A stretch of 64,000 nucleotides of DNA from Streptococcus sp. 29887 (GTDB taxonomy: Bacteria; Bacillota; Bacilli; Lactobacillales; Streptococcaceae): positions 2,198,001-2,262,000 of the forward strand of contig NZ_CP118735.1 of assembly GCF_032595075.1 (NCBI RefSeq), written 5' to 3'. The notes under the pieces were generated by a model that was not told where the DNA came from, searched no databases, and saw nothing but the letters and a program-made list of their open reading frames with translations. A program made the position numbers and the translations under genes. Shown here piece by piece: positions 21,582 to 28,636 of this stretch (position 1 is its first letter; each line of letters opens with the position of its first letter).

Positions 21582-23043
21582 TCTCTTCTATTTTTTGACG
21601 TACAATTTCTTTATTCGCTTCCGTAGAAAGTGTCAACATTAGTTCCAACTTTTCAGATGAATCAGCAAGATTTGAGAGTAATTTTAGCGATTCTAGGAAA
21701 TTATTCTGACTTTTTTTTACAATCAAATCTTTATATTCTTGGAAAACAATATTATCTTCTAACCCTATATCGAAAACATCAGATAGAATTGAATTCACTG
21801 TTGCTCCTAAAGTTTGATTTTCTTCATACTCGAATAAAATTCTGTCATCTTTTGATTTCTTTATTTTTATAATATCTTCTCTTTTTACACTTCCAACCAC
21901 AAAAGGAGATTGCGAAGCAATTATAAAGTGACAACTCTTGTTTTTAAAAAGATTTTTTAATAAATTTACAAATTCAAAAACCCACTTAGGATTCAAAAAT
22001 GTTTCTGGTTCATCTATTAAAACCAATGAATTATCGGTGATATTGACCGCTAATTCTAACAATCTTGTAAAGAAGGCAAACTCTCCTGAACTAAATTGTG
22101 TTATCAATTTACTATCATTACCGTTAAAAAATGCCAAATCATCAACAAATCCTATTTCCAACTCCTTAGCTATATTATAGTCGATTCTTAACAATTCCTT
22201 AGCAGTTTCGAAACCCACCTCAAAGTACTGTTCATAAATATCAATTAATTCGCTGAGATTATATATATTTTGATTCTTCATGGAGTACTGGTACTTTTGT
22301 CGATGGTACATTAGCATAGACTTAACTGTCAACAGCGATAAGTAGCAATATTTTCTATCAAGAGAGTCTAAATAATCAAACTTATTCTTATATTTTTGAA
22401 ACTGATTATATACAGACGATTTATTAAAATTAGTCAATTTTTTCTCAAAAATTTCAATATTCTCTAGTGGTAATATTTTCTTTCGTTCTTGAATGTTGGT
22501 CCGTAACACAGAAGGTCTATCTAATTTTAAGTTCCTTACTCTTTTTATTAAAATATCATACTTAAGGCTAGTAATCCCTCTAACACTTATTCTTGGTTCT
22601 GATTCTAAACCAAGTATCTTTCCAACATGTTTCAAAACCTCTAGAATTTTTTGTTCTTCACCATTATTTAATTTTTGTTCAAAATAGATCTGTGATACCT
22701 GTTTTACAATGCTTTTGGAGTTAAAATTCGTCCTATAATAATCATATTTTTCACTAAAAACTGATAATTCCCGGTTAAATAAAGTATAGGTTGAAAAAAT
22801 TATTTTCTCAATTTTACCAGAGTAATTAACATTTTGAATACATTCCTCAGATCGAAACAATGAGCCTTCTGCAAGAATGTTTTTTATTATTCCTTCAAAG
22901 ATTCTAGTTTTACCAACACCGTTTTCACCAATAAAAACAGTGTAATAATTTGAATCATCTACAGTATTTATTGACCTAATTTCTACTTCTTTATAACTTT
23001 CTTTTTTTCTTAAATCTTTAAATGTAAATGTTTCTAATTTCAT
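21553..23043 (-). CDS. AAA/ABC-type ATPase, PtuA-like (Septu defence)
   Basis: A 496-residue SMC-like ATPase. Walker A is FIGENGVGKTRI near residue 38; the signature-like ITQFSSGEFAFFTRLLELA lies near 320; Walker B with switch is NSLVLIDEPETFLNPKW near 345; the H-loop-like IIASQSPFVVGSV is near 380. The central region is helical and could form a coiled coil. OLD-family and PtuA ATPases share this order; the adjacent HNH gene favours Septu, and the lack of a Toprim domain argues against OLD. Its ATG is six bases after the DUF3013 stop, with AGGAAG as binding site. AT-rich. Confidence 0.75.
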   Translation of the reverse strand: MKLETFTFKDLRKKESYKEVEIRSINTVDDSNYYTVFIGENGVGKTRIFEGIIKNILAEGSLFRSEECIQNVNYSGKIEKIIFSTYTLFNRELSVFSEKYDYYRTNFNSKSIVKQVSQIYFEQKLNNGEEQKILEVLKHVGKILGLESEPRISVRGITSLKYDILIKRVRNLKLDRPSVLRTNIQERKKILPLENIEIFEKKLTNFNKSSVYNQFQKYKNKFDYLDSLDRKYCYLSLLTVKSMLMYHRQKYQYSMKNQNIYNLSELIDIYEQYFEVGFETAKELLRIDYNIAKELEIGFVDDLAFFNGNDSKLITQFSSGEFAFFTRLLELAVNITDNSLVLIDEPETFLNPKWVFEFVNLLKNLFKNKSCHFIIASQSPFVVGSVKREDIIKIKKSKDDRILFEYEENQTLGATVNSILSDVFDIGLEDNIVFQEYKDLIVKKSQNNFLESLKLLSNLADSSEKLELMLTLSTEANKEIVRQKIEEIERERFGSE

Positions 23044-23049
23044 ATCTTC

Positions 23050-23520
23050 CTAATACCTCGGATATGGGTAAAATTCCCCTTCCACCAGGTCTGCTCTGCC
23101 TTTTTCAAAAGCCTCTCCGTCCCAAGCAATCGCAAATTCTTGGGCCTCTGGGTCCGCCAAAAAGTCCATGAGGTCATCTAGGCCTTGGTCGGCGGTATCT
23201 TTGAGAAAACCTGCGAAGTAGGTCAGAAACTCTGCTGAAAAGCCCTTCTTGGCGTCAAATGGCAGAGCGACCAGGTAGTCTTCCTCATCAAAGCGAGACT
23301 TGTCCTGATTGTAGAAAAGGACATACTCCTCCAAGAAAATATCCTCCGCAGAGGCATTGCCTTCGTCGTCCACCGTTTCAATCCCAGCCGCATTTTGCGC
23401 TTCCAAGATAAAAGCCAACTCAACAGCGTGATTCTTCTTGTCCCAGTTGAGTTCATAATCGTAAGTAAAATGTTTGTCCAGTGCTGCTTCCAGCACATCT
23501 AAAAAGCCATGTTTCGCCAT
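23050..23520 (-). CDS. DUF3013 family protein
   Basis: A 156-residue acidic cytoplasmic protein (MAKHGFLDVLEAALDKHF at the start, ending FYPYPRY), a family found mainly in streptococci and lactococci with no known function. If the MITE at 23541-23642 is removed, its ATG lies two bases after the original stop of the MazG-like gene, so the pair was once tightly coupled. The ATPase gene now follows immediately. Confidence 0.8.
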   Translation of the reverse strand: MAKHGFLDVLEAALDKHFTYDYELNWDKKNHAVELAFILEAQNAAGIETVDDEGNASAEDIFLEEYVLFYNQDKSRFDEEDYLVALPFDAKKGFSAEFLTYFAGFLKDTADQGLDDLMDFLADPEAQEFAIAWDGEAFEKGRADLVEGEFYPYPRY

Positions 23521-23540
23521 TCTATTTCCTCTTTTCTATA

Positions 23541-23642
23541 TAGTCTTTTAGTTTACTTTTAGTACTAGGCAACGAGCTGTAGGCTGTACTGAAGTACGGC
23601 AAAGCGAGTTAACGACGTAATAAAAGAAAAACTAAATGACGA
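23541..23642. repeat. MITE-like element, copy B (short, 102 bp)
   Basis: Same ends and same length as copy A, flanked by TA (23539-23540 and 23643-23644). Its right end supplies the last codons and stop of the MazG-like gene. Removing it with one TA converts the C-terminus from EFIVI to EFIEKRK. Confidence 0.8.
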
Positions 23643-23961
23643 TAAATTCCAATAAATTTATTTCTCGACCATATTTGACGGAAGCCTGCTTGTCTTTCTC
23701 CAAAATGGACTTGGTTAAATCTAGTTGATTCACCGCTGCTAAGGCTACAGCATAGTGAATAACGTCAGCTAATTCTTCTGCCAAACGAGCAGAGCTGTCG
23801 TCTTCGCTATCCATCATCTTGCGGCCTGCACGTTGATTCAGTAGCTCTGCCACTTCACCGATTTCTTCCATTAATTTCATAAAGAGACTTTGCTCGGGAA
23901 CTGTCGTCCCATAGTGGTCACGCAAGTATTCTTCCAAAACACTCACCGTCAACTCCGCCAT
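23632..23961 (-). CDS. MazG-like nucleotide pyrophosphohydrolase, C-terminus altered by MITE
   Basis: A 109-residue all-helical protein with the MazG motif EEIGEVAELLNQ (near residue 30) and EELADVIHYAVALA (near 63), whose Glu/Asp residues bind Mg. MazG-type enzymes hydrolyse NTPs or dNTPs to monophosphates, often in house-cleaning. The final residues VI and the stop codon are read from MITE copy B. The catalytic part is intact, so activity is probably kept. Confidence 0.85.
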   Translation of the reverse strand: MAELTVSVLEEYLRDHYGTTVPEQSLFMKLMEEIGEVAELLNQRAGRKMMDSEDDSSARLAEELADVIHYAVALAAVNQLDLTKSILEKDKQASVKYGREINLLEFIVI

Positions 23962-24030
23962 CTTCGTTTCTCTCCAAATCCTAAAATTGTAGTATAATGA
24001 TTATACCATAAATGTACTGAAAGGAAGCCT

Positions 24031-25314
24031 ATGCCAGCCAATCTCGCCCTTCGTATGCGGCCAAAATCCATTGATGAGGTCATCGGTCAGGAACACTTGG
24101 TCGGTCCTGGAAAGATTATCCGTCGCATGATTGATGCCAATATGCTGTCGTCCATGATTCTCTATGGTCCGCCAGGAATTGGCAAGACCTCGATTGCCTC
24201 TGCTATTGCTGGCACGACCAAGTATGCCTTTCGGACTTTTAATGCCACGACCGACAACCAAAAACGCCTGCAGGAAATCGCTGAAGAAGCCAAGTTTTCT
24301 GGTGGCCTGGTCCTCATGCTCGATGAGATTCACCGCCTCAACAAGACCAAACAGGACTTTCTGCTTCCTCTTTTGGAAAATGGCAATATCATCATGATTG
24401 GGGCAACGACGGAAAATCCCTTCTTCTCAATTCTGCCTGCCATTCGTAGTCGGGTGCAGATTTTTGAATTGCATCCTTTGCAAACCAGCCACATCCGACA
24501 AGCCTTGGAACTGGCTCTGACAGACAGCGAACGCGGTTTTGACTTCCCCGTCACCATTGAGCCTGAGGCCCTGGACTTCCTAGCCAATGCTACCAACGGT
24601 GACCTGCGTGCCGCTTACAATTCGCTAGAACTGGCTGTGCTTTCGACCAAGGAAAGTGACGACGGTAGCCGCCACATTGACCTGGACGCCGTGGAAAATA
24701 GCCTACAGAAATCCTACATCAGCATGGATAAGAACGGTGATGCCCATTACGACATCCTCTCCGCCCTGCAAAAATCTATTCGGGGTAGCGATGTCAATGC
24801 CAGCCTCCACTACGCCGCTCGTTTGATTGAGGCGGAAGACCTACCTAGTCTGGCCCGTCGCTTGACAGTCATCGCCTACGAAGACATCGGCTTGGCCAAT
24901 CCAGAGGCACAAATTCATACGGTGACCGCCCTTGAAGCTGCCCAGAAAATCGGCTTTCCAGAGGCACGGATTTTGATTGCCAATGTGGTCGTTGATTTGG
25001 CCCTTTCTCCCAAGTCCAATTCTGCCTATCTGGCTATGGATGCAGCTCTGGCTGATTTACGGAAAAATGGTCACCTGCCCATTCCAAATCATCTGCGGGA
25101 CGGTCACTATGCCGGCAGTAAGGAGCTGGGAAATGCCATTGGCTACCAGTATCCCCATGCCTATCCTGAAAAATGGGTGGACCAGCAATACCTGCCCGAT
25201 AAGTTACTGGCTGCGGACTACTTCACCGCCAACGACACCGGCAAATACGAGCGGGCCTTGGGCATGACCCAAGAAAAAATCAAGCAACTAAAACAAAACA
25301 AGAAAAAAAGTTGA
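24031..25314 (+). CDS. rarA: Replication-associated recombination protein A (RarA/MgsA)
   Basis: A 427-residue AAA+ ATPase of clamp-loader type acting at stalled forks. It opens MPANLALRMRPKSIDEVIGQ, with Walker A GPPGIGKTSIA near 48, Walker B VLMLDEIHRLNK near 95, sensor 1 GATTENPFF near 127 and the C-terminal tetramerisation region (SLARRLTVIAYEDIGLANPEA). ATG at 24031 follows AAAGGAAG. Located just upstream of the 6S-like RNA, as in several Firmicutes. Confidence 0.95.
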   Translation: MPANLALRMRPKSIDEVIGQEHLVGPGKIIRRMIDANMLSSMILYGPPGIGKTSIASAIAGTTKYAFRTFNATTDNQKRLQEIAEEAKFSGGLVLMLDEIHRLNKTKQDFLLPLLENGNIIMIGATTENPFFSILPAIRSRVQIFELHPLQTSHIRQALELALTDSERGFDFPVTIEPEALDFLANATNGDLRAAYNSLELAVLSTKESDDGSRHIDLDAVENSLQKSYISMDKNGDAHYDILSALQKSIRGSDVNASLHYAARLIEAEDLPSLARRLTVIAYEDIGLANPEAQIHTVTALEAAQKIGFPEARILIANVVVDLALSPKSNSAYLAMDAALADLRKNGHLPIPNHLRDGHYAGSKELGNAIGYQYPHAYPEKWVDQQYLPDKLLAADYFTANDTGKYERALGMTQEKIKQLKQNKKKS

Positions 25315-25377
25315 TAACGTTTTCATTTTTTGCCGATTTTCTCTTGATTTTTTTAAAAAATGTGGTAATATTAAATC

Positions 25378-25582
25378 ATAAATAAGAACTGCTGTGGTAT
25401 ACGAATTCATACCTATGTGTTGACCGACTATTTTTGTATTACTAGGGAGACAAAGATCTTTTGGCAGTATGCAGGCTGGTACACCCAGAAGCAACTAAGT
25501 CAGAAACACGTCACCCACCTGCTTCTAGCGTGCGGGATCAATACAATTCATGAATAACCGGTACCAATACAGCATTTTTATT
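25378..25582 (+). ncRNA. ssrS: 6S RNA-like structured transcript
   Basis: A promoter (TTGATT 25344-25349, 16-bp spacer, TAATAT 25366-25371) precedes about 200 bases without a plausible gene. Their ends can pair over a long distance: GCTGTGGTAT-ACGAATTCAT near 25390 with ATGAAT-AACCGGTACC-AATACAGC near 25550-25572, and the pairing region runs into a T-rich end. A long closing stem around an open centre, size near 200 nt and position after rarA all fit 6S RNA, which binds RNA polymerase. Identification rests on structure and position only; no covariance model was run. Confidence 0.6.
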
Positions 25583-25586
25583 TTGC

Positions 25587-25659
25587 CCTTCCTTAGCTCA
25601 GCTGGCAGAGCAGCGGACTCTTAATCCGTGGGTCGTAGGTTCGATCCCTACAGGGAGGA
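25587..25659 (+). tRNA. tRNA-Lys (CTT)
   Basis: A full cloverleaf of 73 nt: acceptor CCTTCCT pairs with AGGGAGG, D-arm TAGCTCAGCTGGCAGAGC, anticodon loop CTCTTAA (anticodon CTT, stem GCGGA/TCCGT), T-arm GTAGGTTCGATCCCTAC, discriminator A. CCA is not encoded. It starts directly after the 6S-like RNA and may be processed from a joint transcript. Confidence 0.9.
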
Positions 25660-25675
25660 TTGGTTGATATGAGGA

Positions 25676-25701
25676 AAGTCTTGATTTATCAAGGCTTTTT
25701 C
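25676..25701 (+). terminator. Terminator after tRNA-Lys
   Basis: AGTCTTGA-TTTA-TCAAGGCT hairpin followed by TTTTTC. Confidence 0.75.
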
Positions 25702-25727
25702 TTGTTTTTAGAGAGAATTTGGTCAAA

Positions 25728-25757
25728 AAATAGGCCCGTACACGAGAACTGTGCGGG
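25728..25757 (-). terminator. Terminator of the nrdG operon
   Basis: On the minus strand CCCGCACA-GTTCTCG-TGTACGGGC is followed by a T-rich run just after the nrdG stop. Confidence 0.65.
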
Positions 25758-26330
25758 TCATTTTTGTAATTTATCCCATAAAATTACTCGATTTTCCTGC
25801 AATGACTGCTGGACATCAATAATGCGTTGGTTGGAAGAGCCTCGAAACTGCAACATAAGATTGCGTTTGCTTTTGTCATAGCGACCGTCTACGAGAATGT
25901 CCAACTGGCTGAGCAACTCCAGCTTGTCTGACGTTTCCAGCATCAATTCTTCCCATGTGTAGCCTGTCCAGGACCAAATGTCCTTGTCTGGCAATTCCGT
26001 CCGAACCCGCTTGACGAGAGGGAGGACGGTCCCTGTATTGAGAAAGGGCTCTCCGCCCAAGAGGGTCAGCCCCTGCACATAGGGTTGGGACAAGTCTGCT
26101 AAGATGCGGTCTTCCAGCTCCTTGGTATAGGGAATGCCGGCCTTGAAGGACCAGGTGGCGACGTTGTAACAACCAGGACAGTGAAAGAGGCAGCCGCTGA
26201 CATAGAGGGAGCACCGCACGCCTTCGCCATCCACAAAATTAAAGGCCTTGTAGTCCATAATCCGTCCCTGACTGAGTTCTTCACTCTTCCACTCGCCTGG
26301 CTTGGGATTGTTCCAAGTCTGTTCCGTCAT
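25758..26330 (-). CDS. nrdG: Anaerobic ribonucleoside-triphosphate reductase activating protein
   Basis: A 190-residue radical-SAM enzyme that puts the glycyl radical on NrdD under anaerobic conditions. The iron-sulfur motif CLFHCPGC is near residue 47, preceded by VDGEGVRCSLYVSG; LTLLGGEPFLN near 90 and DIWSWTGYTWEEL near 117 are typical. It is the last gene of the leftward nrdD operon and is followed by a terminator. Confidence 0.95.
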   Translation of the reverse strand: MTEQTWNNPKPGEWKSEELSQGRIMDYKAFNFVDGEGVRCSLYVSGCLFHCPGCYNVATWSFKAGIPYTKELEDRILADLSQPYVQGLTLLGGEPFLNTGTVLPLVKRVRTELPDKDIWSWTGYTWEELMLETSDKLELLSQLDILVDGRYDKSKRNLMLQFRGSSNQRIIDVQQSLQENRVILWDKLQK

Positions 26331-26345
26331 AGCTGCCTCCTTCTC

Positions 26346-26837
26346 TTAGTCAATCCAGTAACGCTCTACTCCTTCTCTGATATCTTCTAAGCTACCACCA
26401 CATGCTACAATCGTTTTGCGACTAGCCTCATTGTCTGTCGAGCAGGTCACGAGAACCTTGGTGATATTTTTACTAGCCGCCTCCTGCAAACCAAGTCGCA
26501 GCTGGCCCTTGGCATAGCCCTTTCCTCGCTCGGTTGGGCGAATGGAATATCCGATATGACCGCCTTTATTGAGCAGGAAATCGTTGAGCCGTAGGCGTAG
26601 ACTGAGAAAACCAAGGGCTCGACCAGTCTGGTCAAATGACACATATTGAATAGAGGGAACAAAACCTTCTGGCAGGTTGATGCCTGCCTCATAGTCTTGG
26701 TTTCTCAAAATCCAGTCTGCAAAGTCCACATCTTTGGAGATAAACCCTCCGTCCATAGCAGATCCTGCCGTTTCAAACTCCGCTAGCATACCCAAAACCG
26801 TTTCCTTATCCGCTATAGTCGGTCTTCTTAATTCCAT
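26346..26837 (-). CDS. GNAT N-acetyltransferase in the nrdD-nrdG operon
   Basis: A 163-residue protein with the GNAT pattern: MELRRPTIADKETVLGML at the start, GHIGYSIRPTERGKGYAKGQL with the acetyl-CoA pyrophosphate loop (near 95) and STDNEASRKTIVACGG (near 135). ATG at 26837 lies just inside the end of the upstream gene, with GGAGG before it; the ATG at 26849 overlaps that site. The substrate is unknown. Streptococcal nrd operons often carry such a gene. Confidence 0.85.
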   Translation of the reverse strand: MELRRPTIADKETVLGMLAEFETAGSAMDGGFISKDVDFADWILRNQDYEAGINLPEGFVPSIQYVSFDQTGRALGFLSLRLRLNDFLLNKGGHIGYSIRPTERGKGYAKGQLRLGLQEAASKNITKVLVTCSTDNEASRKTIVACGGSLEDIREGVERYWID

Positions 26838-26838
26838 T

Positions 26839-28185
26839 CTAGCCTCCATATTGTCTTTTGAAAAATTCGCTGATGATGTCTATATCCAGTCCCAAGTCCT
26901 GCACAATTTCTGCCTTGTGGAAATCGTCATAGTTGTCCTTGCCGCTCCAAACAAAAGAATTGGTCACAATCTGATAAACCCTATCTGGCTCGACAGCTCT
27001 GCCATTGACCAAAAGATCCTCACCGTCTGGGACAATGCCCCACATCTGAGGGTGGAGGCCTGTCTTGAGGCTAGCCACCAAATCGCTGCCCCTGATAGCA
27101 ACCAAGAGCACATGCTTAGAAAAGGGCAGGACCTTGACCAAGTCCGAATAGTAAATCGGTCCCGCCGACAAGGAAGCCCGAATGCCGAAGCCGTTGATGA
27201 CCGCACCGTCCGCCTGCAAGCCCAGCTGGCCAGCCCGCTCAAAGAGAGCCTGACAGATGACAGGAGCTAGACTGGACACGCCTTGACGAATGCTCTCTCG
27301 CTCCCCGTCTAGTGCCTGTGGCAGAACCGCTATCGGTTGGGAAAAAGCTGCGTCCCGTTCCGACCTCATCTGATCGATAATGGCCTTAACCGCCCTGTCT
27401 TCTTGGGTCAGTTGCTCCACCTCAATCAAGTCATAAGCCAGGACCTCGTGCCGTCCATCTGCAAAACACCGCAGGGACAGATGTCCGACAAAGCGACCGT
27501 ATTGACCAGCCTGGCAAATGCTGACGCCGCCTACCTGACTGGGTTCTCTCAAAATCGTGTGGGTGTGTCCGCCCAAGATGACATTGACTTCTGGAAAGTC
27601 CTTGGCCAAGGCAAGATCTTCATCGTATCCTAGATGACTGAGTAAAACCAGATGAGCCTGAGGATTGGCCTTCATAATCTGGTCCACCAGACGTCGTAGA
27701 GCCTTCCGAGGATCCTCAAAGAGCACCTTGTCTGACGGCGAGGCAACCTCCTGGGTTTCCAAGGTAGTCAAACCGAGAACATAGAGAGGCTTTCCATTCA
27801 TATCAAACTCGAGGACATCCTCCAGCGGCACCAATTCATCCGCCGCCTCCTCGTCACGGTAACGAAGATTGGAGGACACAATTGGAAACTGGGCAAAGTC
27901 ATCCAAGCGACTGAGCAATTCATCTCCGTGGTCAAATTCATGATTGCCCAAGGTCATGGCCTGGCAACCGATTCGGTTCATCAACTCGATTTCCTTGATT
28001 CCACGGTACATATTGAAAAAGATATTGCCCGAAAACAGATCCCCACTGTCAAAGACAAAGGTCGGTACTCCCTCTTTTTCATTCCTAGCCCGAATATCCG
28101 CAATCAGCTGGGCTTTCTTTGGAAAATTCTCCATGTAAGAATGCATATCATTAGTATGGAGAATGCTGATATCTGTAAAATTCAT
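26839..28185 (-). CDS. Cytoplasmic 5'-nucleotidase / metallophosphoesterase (YunD-like)
   Basis: A 448-residue protein with metallophosphoesterase motifs ILHTNDMHSY, FDSGDLFSG, GNHEFDHG, LLSHLGYDED and GGHTHTI in the first 210 residues and a 5'-nucleotidase C-terminal domain (KVLPFSKHVLL, IVTNSFVW). No signal peptide or sorting signal is present, unlike the surface paralogue at 14.8 kb. It probably dephosphorylates nucleotides or UDP-sugars. The start at ATG 28185 lies just beyond the stop of a 44-codon gene, so it is co-translated within the nrd operon; the ribosome-binding site is weak. Confidence 0.85.
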   Translation of the reverse strand: MNFTDISILHTNDMHSYMENFPKKAQLIADIRARNEKEGVPTFVFDSGDLFSGNIFFNMYRGIKEIELMNRIGCQAMTLGNHEFDHGDELLSRLDDFAQFPIVSSNLRYRDEEAADELVPLEDVLEFDMNGKPLYVLGLTTLETQEVASPSDKVLFEDPRKALRRLVDQIMKANPQAHLVLLSHLGYDEDLALAKDFPEVNVILGGHTHTILREPSQVGGVSICQAGQYGRFVGHLSLRCFADGRHEVLAYDLIEVEQLTQEDRAVKAIIDQMRSERDAAFSQPIAVLPQALDGERESIRQGVSSLAPVICQALFERAGQLGLQADGAVINGFGIRASLSAGPIYYSDLVKVLPFSKHVLLVAIRGSDLVASLKTGLHPQMWGIVPDGEDLLVNGRAVEPDRVYQIVTNSFVWSGKDNYDDFHKAEIVQDLGLDIDIISEFFKRQYGG

Positions 28186-28186
28186 A

Positions 28187-28321
28187 CTATTTTTTCTTAT
28201 TCTTGGCTTGCTTGAGCAATTCCTGCACACGCGCCTTCTTGTCCTGCTTCACATTGGAATTCTTCTCGTGATAGCGTGCCACCAAGGCCTTGCCCTTGTC
28301 GTCTAGTTGGTATTTTCCCAT
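28187..28321 (-). CDS. 44-aa conserved basic small protein
   Basis: MGKYQLDDKGKALVARYHEK starts a very basic, helical protein that ends ELLKQAKNKKK. ATG at 28321 follows GGAGAA at about six bases. Its stop abuts the next gene start. I recall short lysine-rich proteins at this place between nrdD and the acetyltransferase gene in other streptococci, but no function is known. Too short to appear in standard open-frame lists at 60 codons. Confidence 0.75.
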   Translation of the reverse strand: MGKYQLDDKGKALVARYHEKNSNVKQDKKARVQELLKQAKNKKK

Positions 28322-28340
28322 TGATTTTCTCCTTTTTATG

Positions 28341-28551
28341 TAGTCGTTCAGTTTACTTTTAGTACTCGCTTCAAAGGTTTGGGGAACCTTTGAAGACTGG
28401 AAATAGGGCGAACTGCGTTCGCCTCAAAAGCTGTAGGCAGTACTGGCGTACGGCAAAGCGAGTTCAAATAATCGTGGATTATTTGAAGTTGGAAATAAGG
28501 AAACGAAGTTTCCTCATACGTCGACGTAATAAAAGATAAACTGGATGACGA
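28341..28551. repeat. MITE-like element, copy C (long, 211 bp)
   Basis: Ends match the family (TAGTCGTTCAGTTTACTTTT, and the complement of TCGTCATCCAGTTTATCTTT), flanked by TG at 28339-28340 and 28552-28553. Four internal hairpins are CTTCAAAGGTT/AACCTTTGAAG, GGCGAAC/GTTCGCC, TTCAAATAATC/GATTATTTGAA and AGGAAAC/GTTTCCT. It lies between nrdD and the 44-codon gene, so the nrd operon is read through it. Confidence 0.75.
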
Positions 28552-28636
28552 TGAAATAGCAGAGCTATTACATTTTCTCTCTATTATAACAAACTTCCGT
28601 AGTTCTTCAAAACCACGGAAGTCCTCATGTCCTTCT

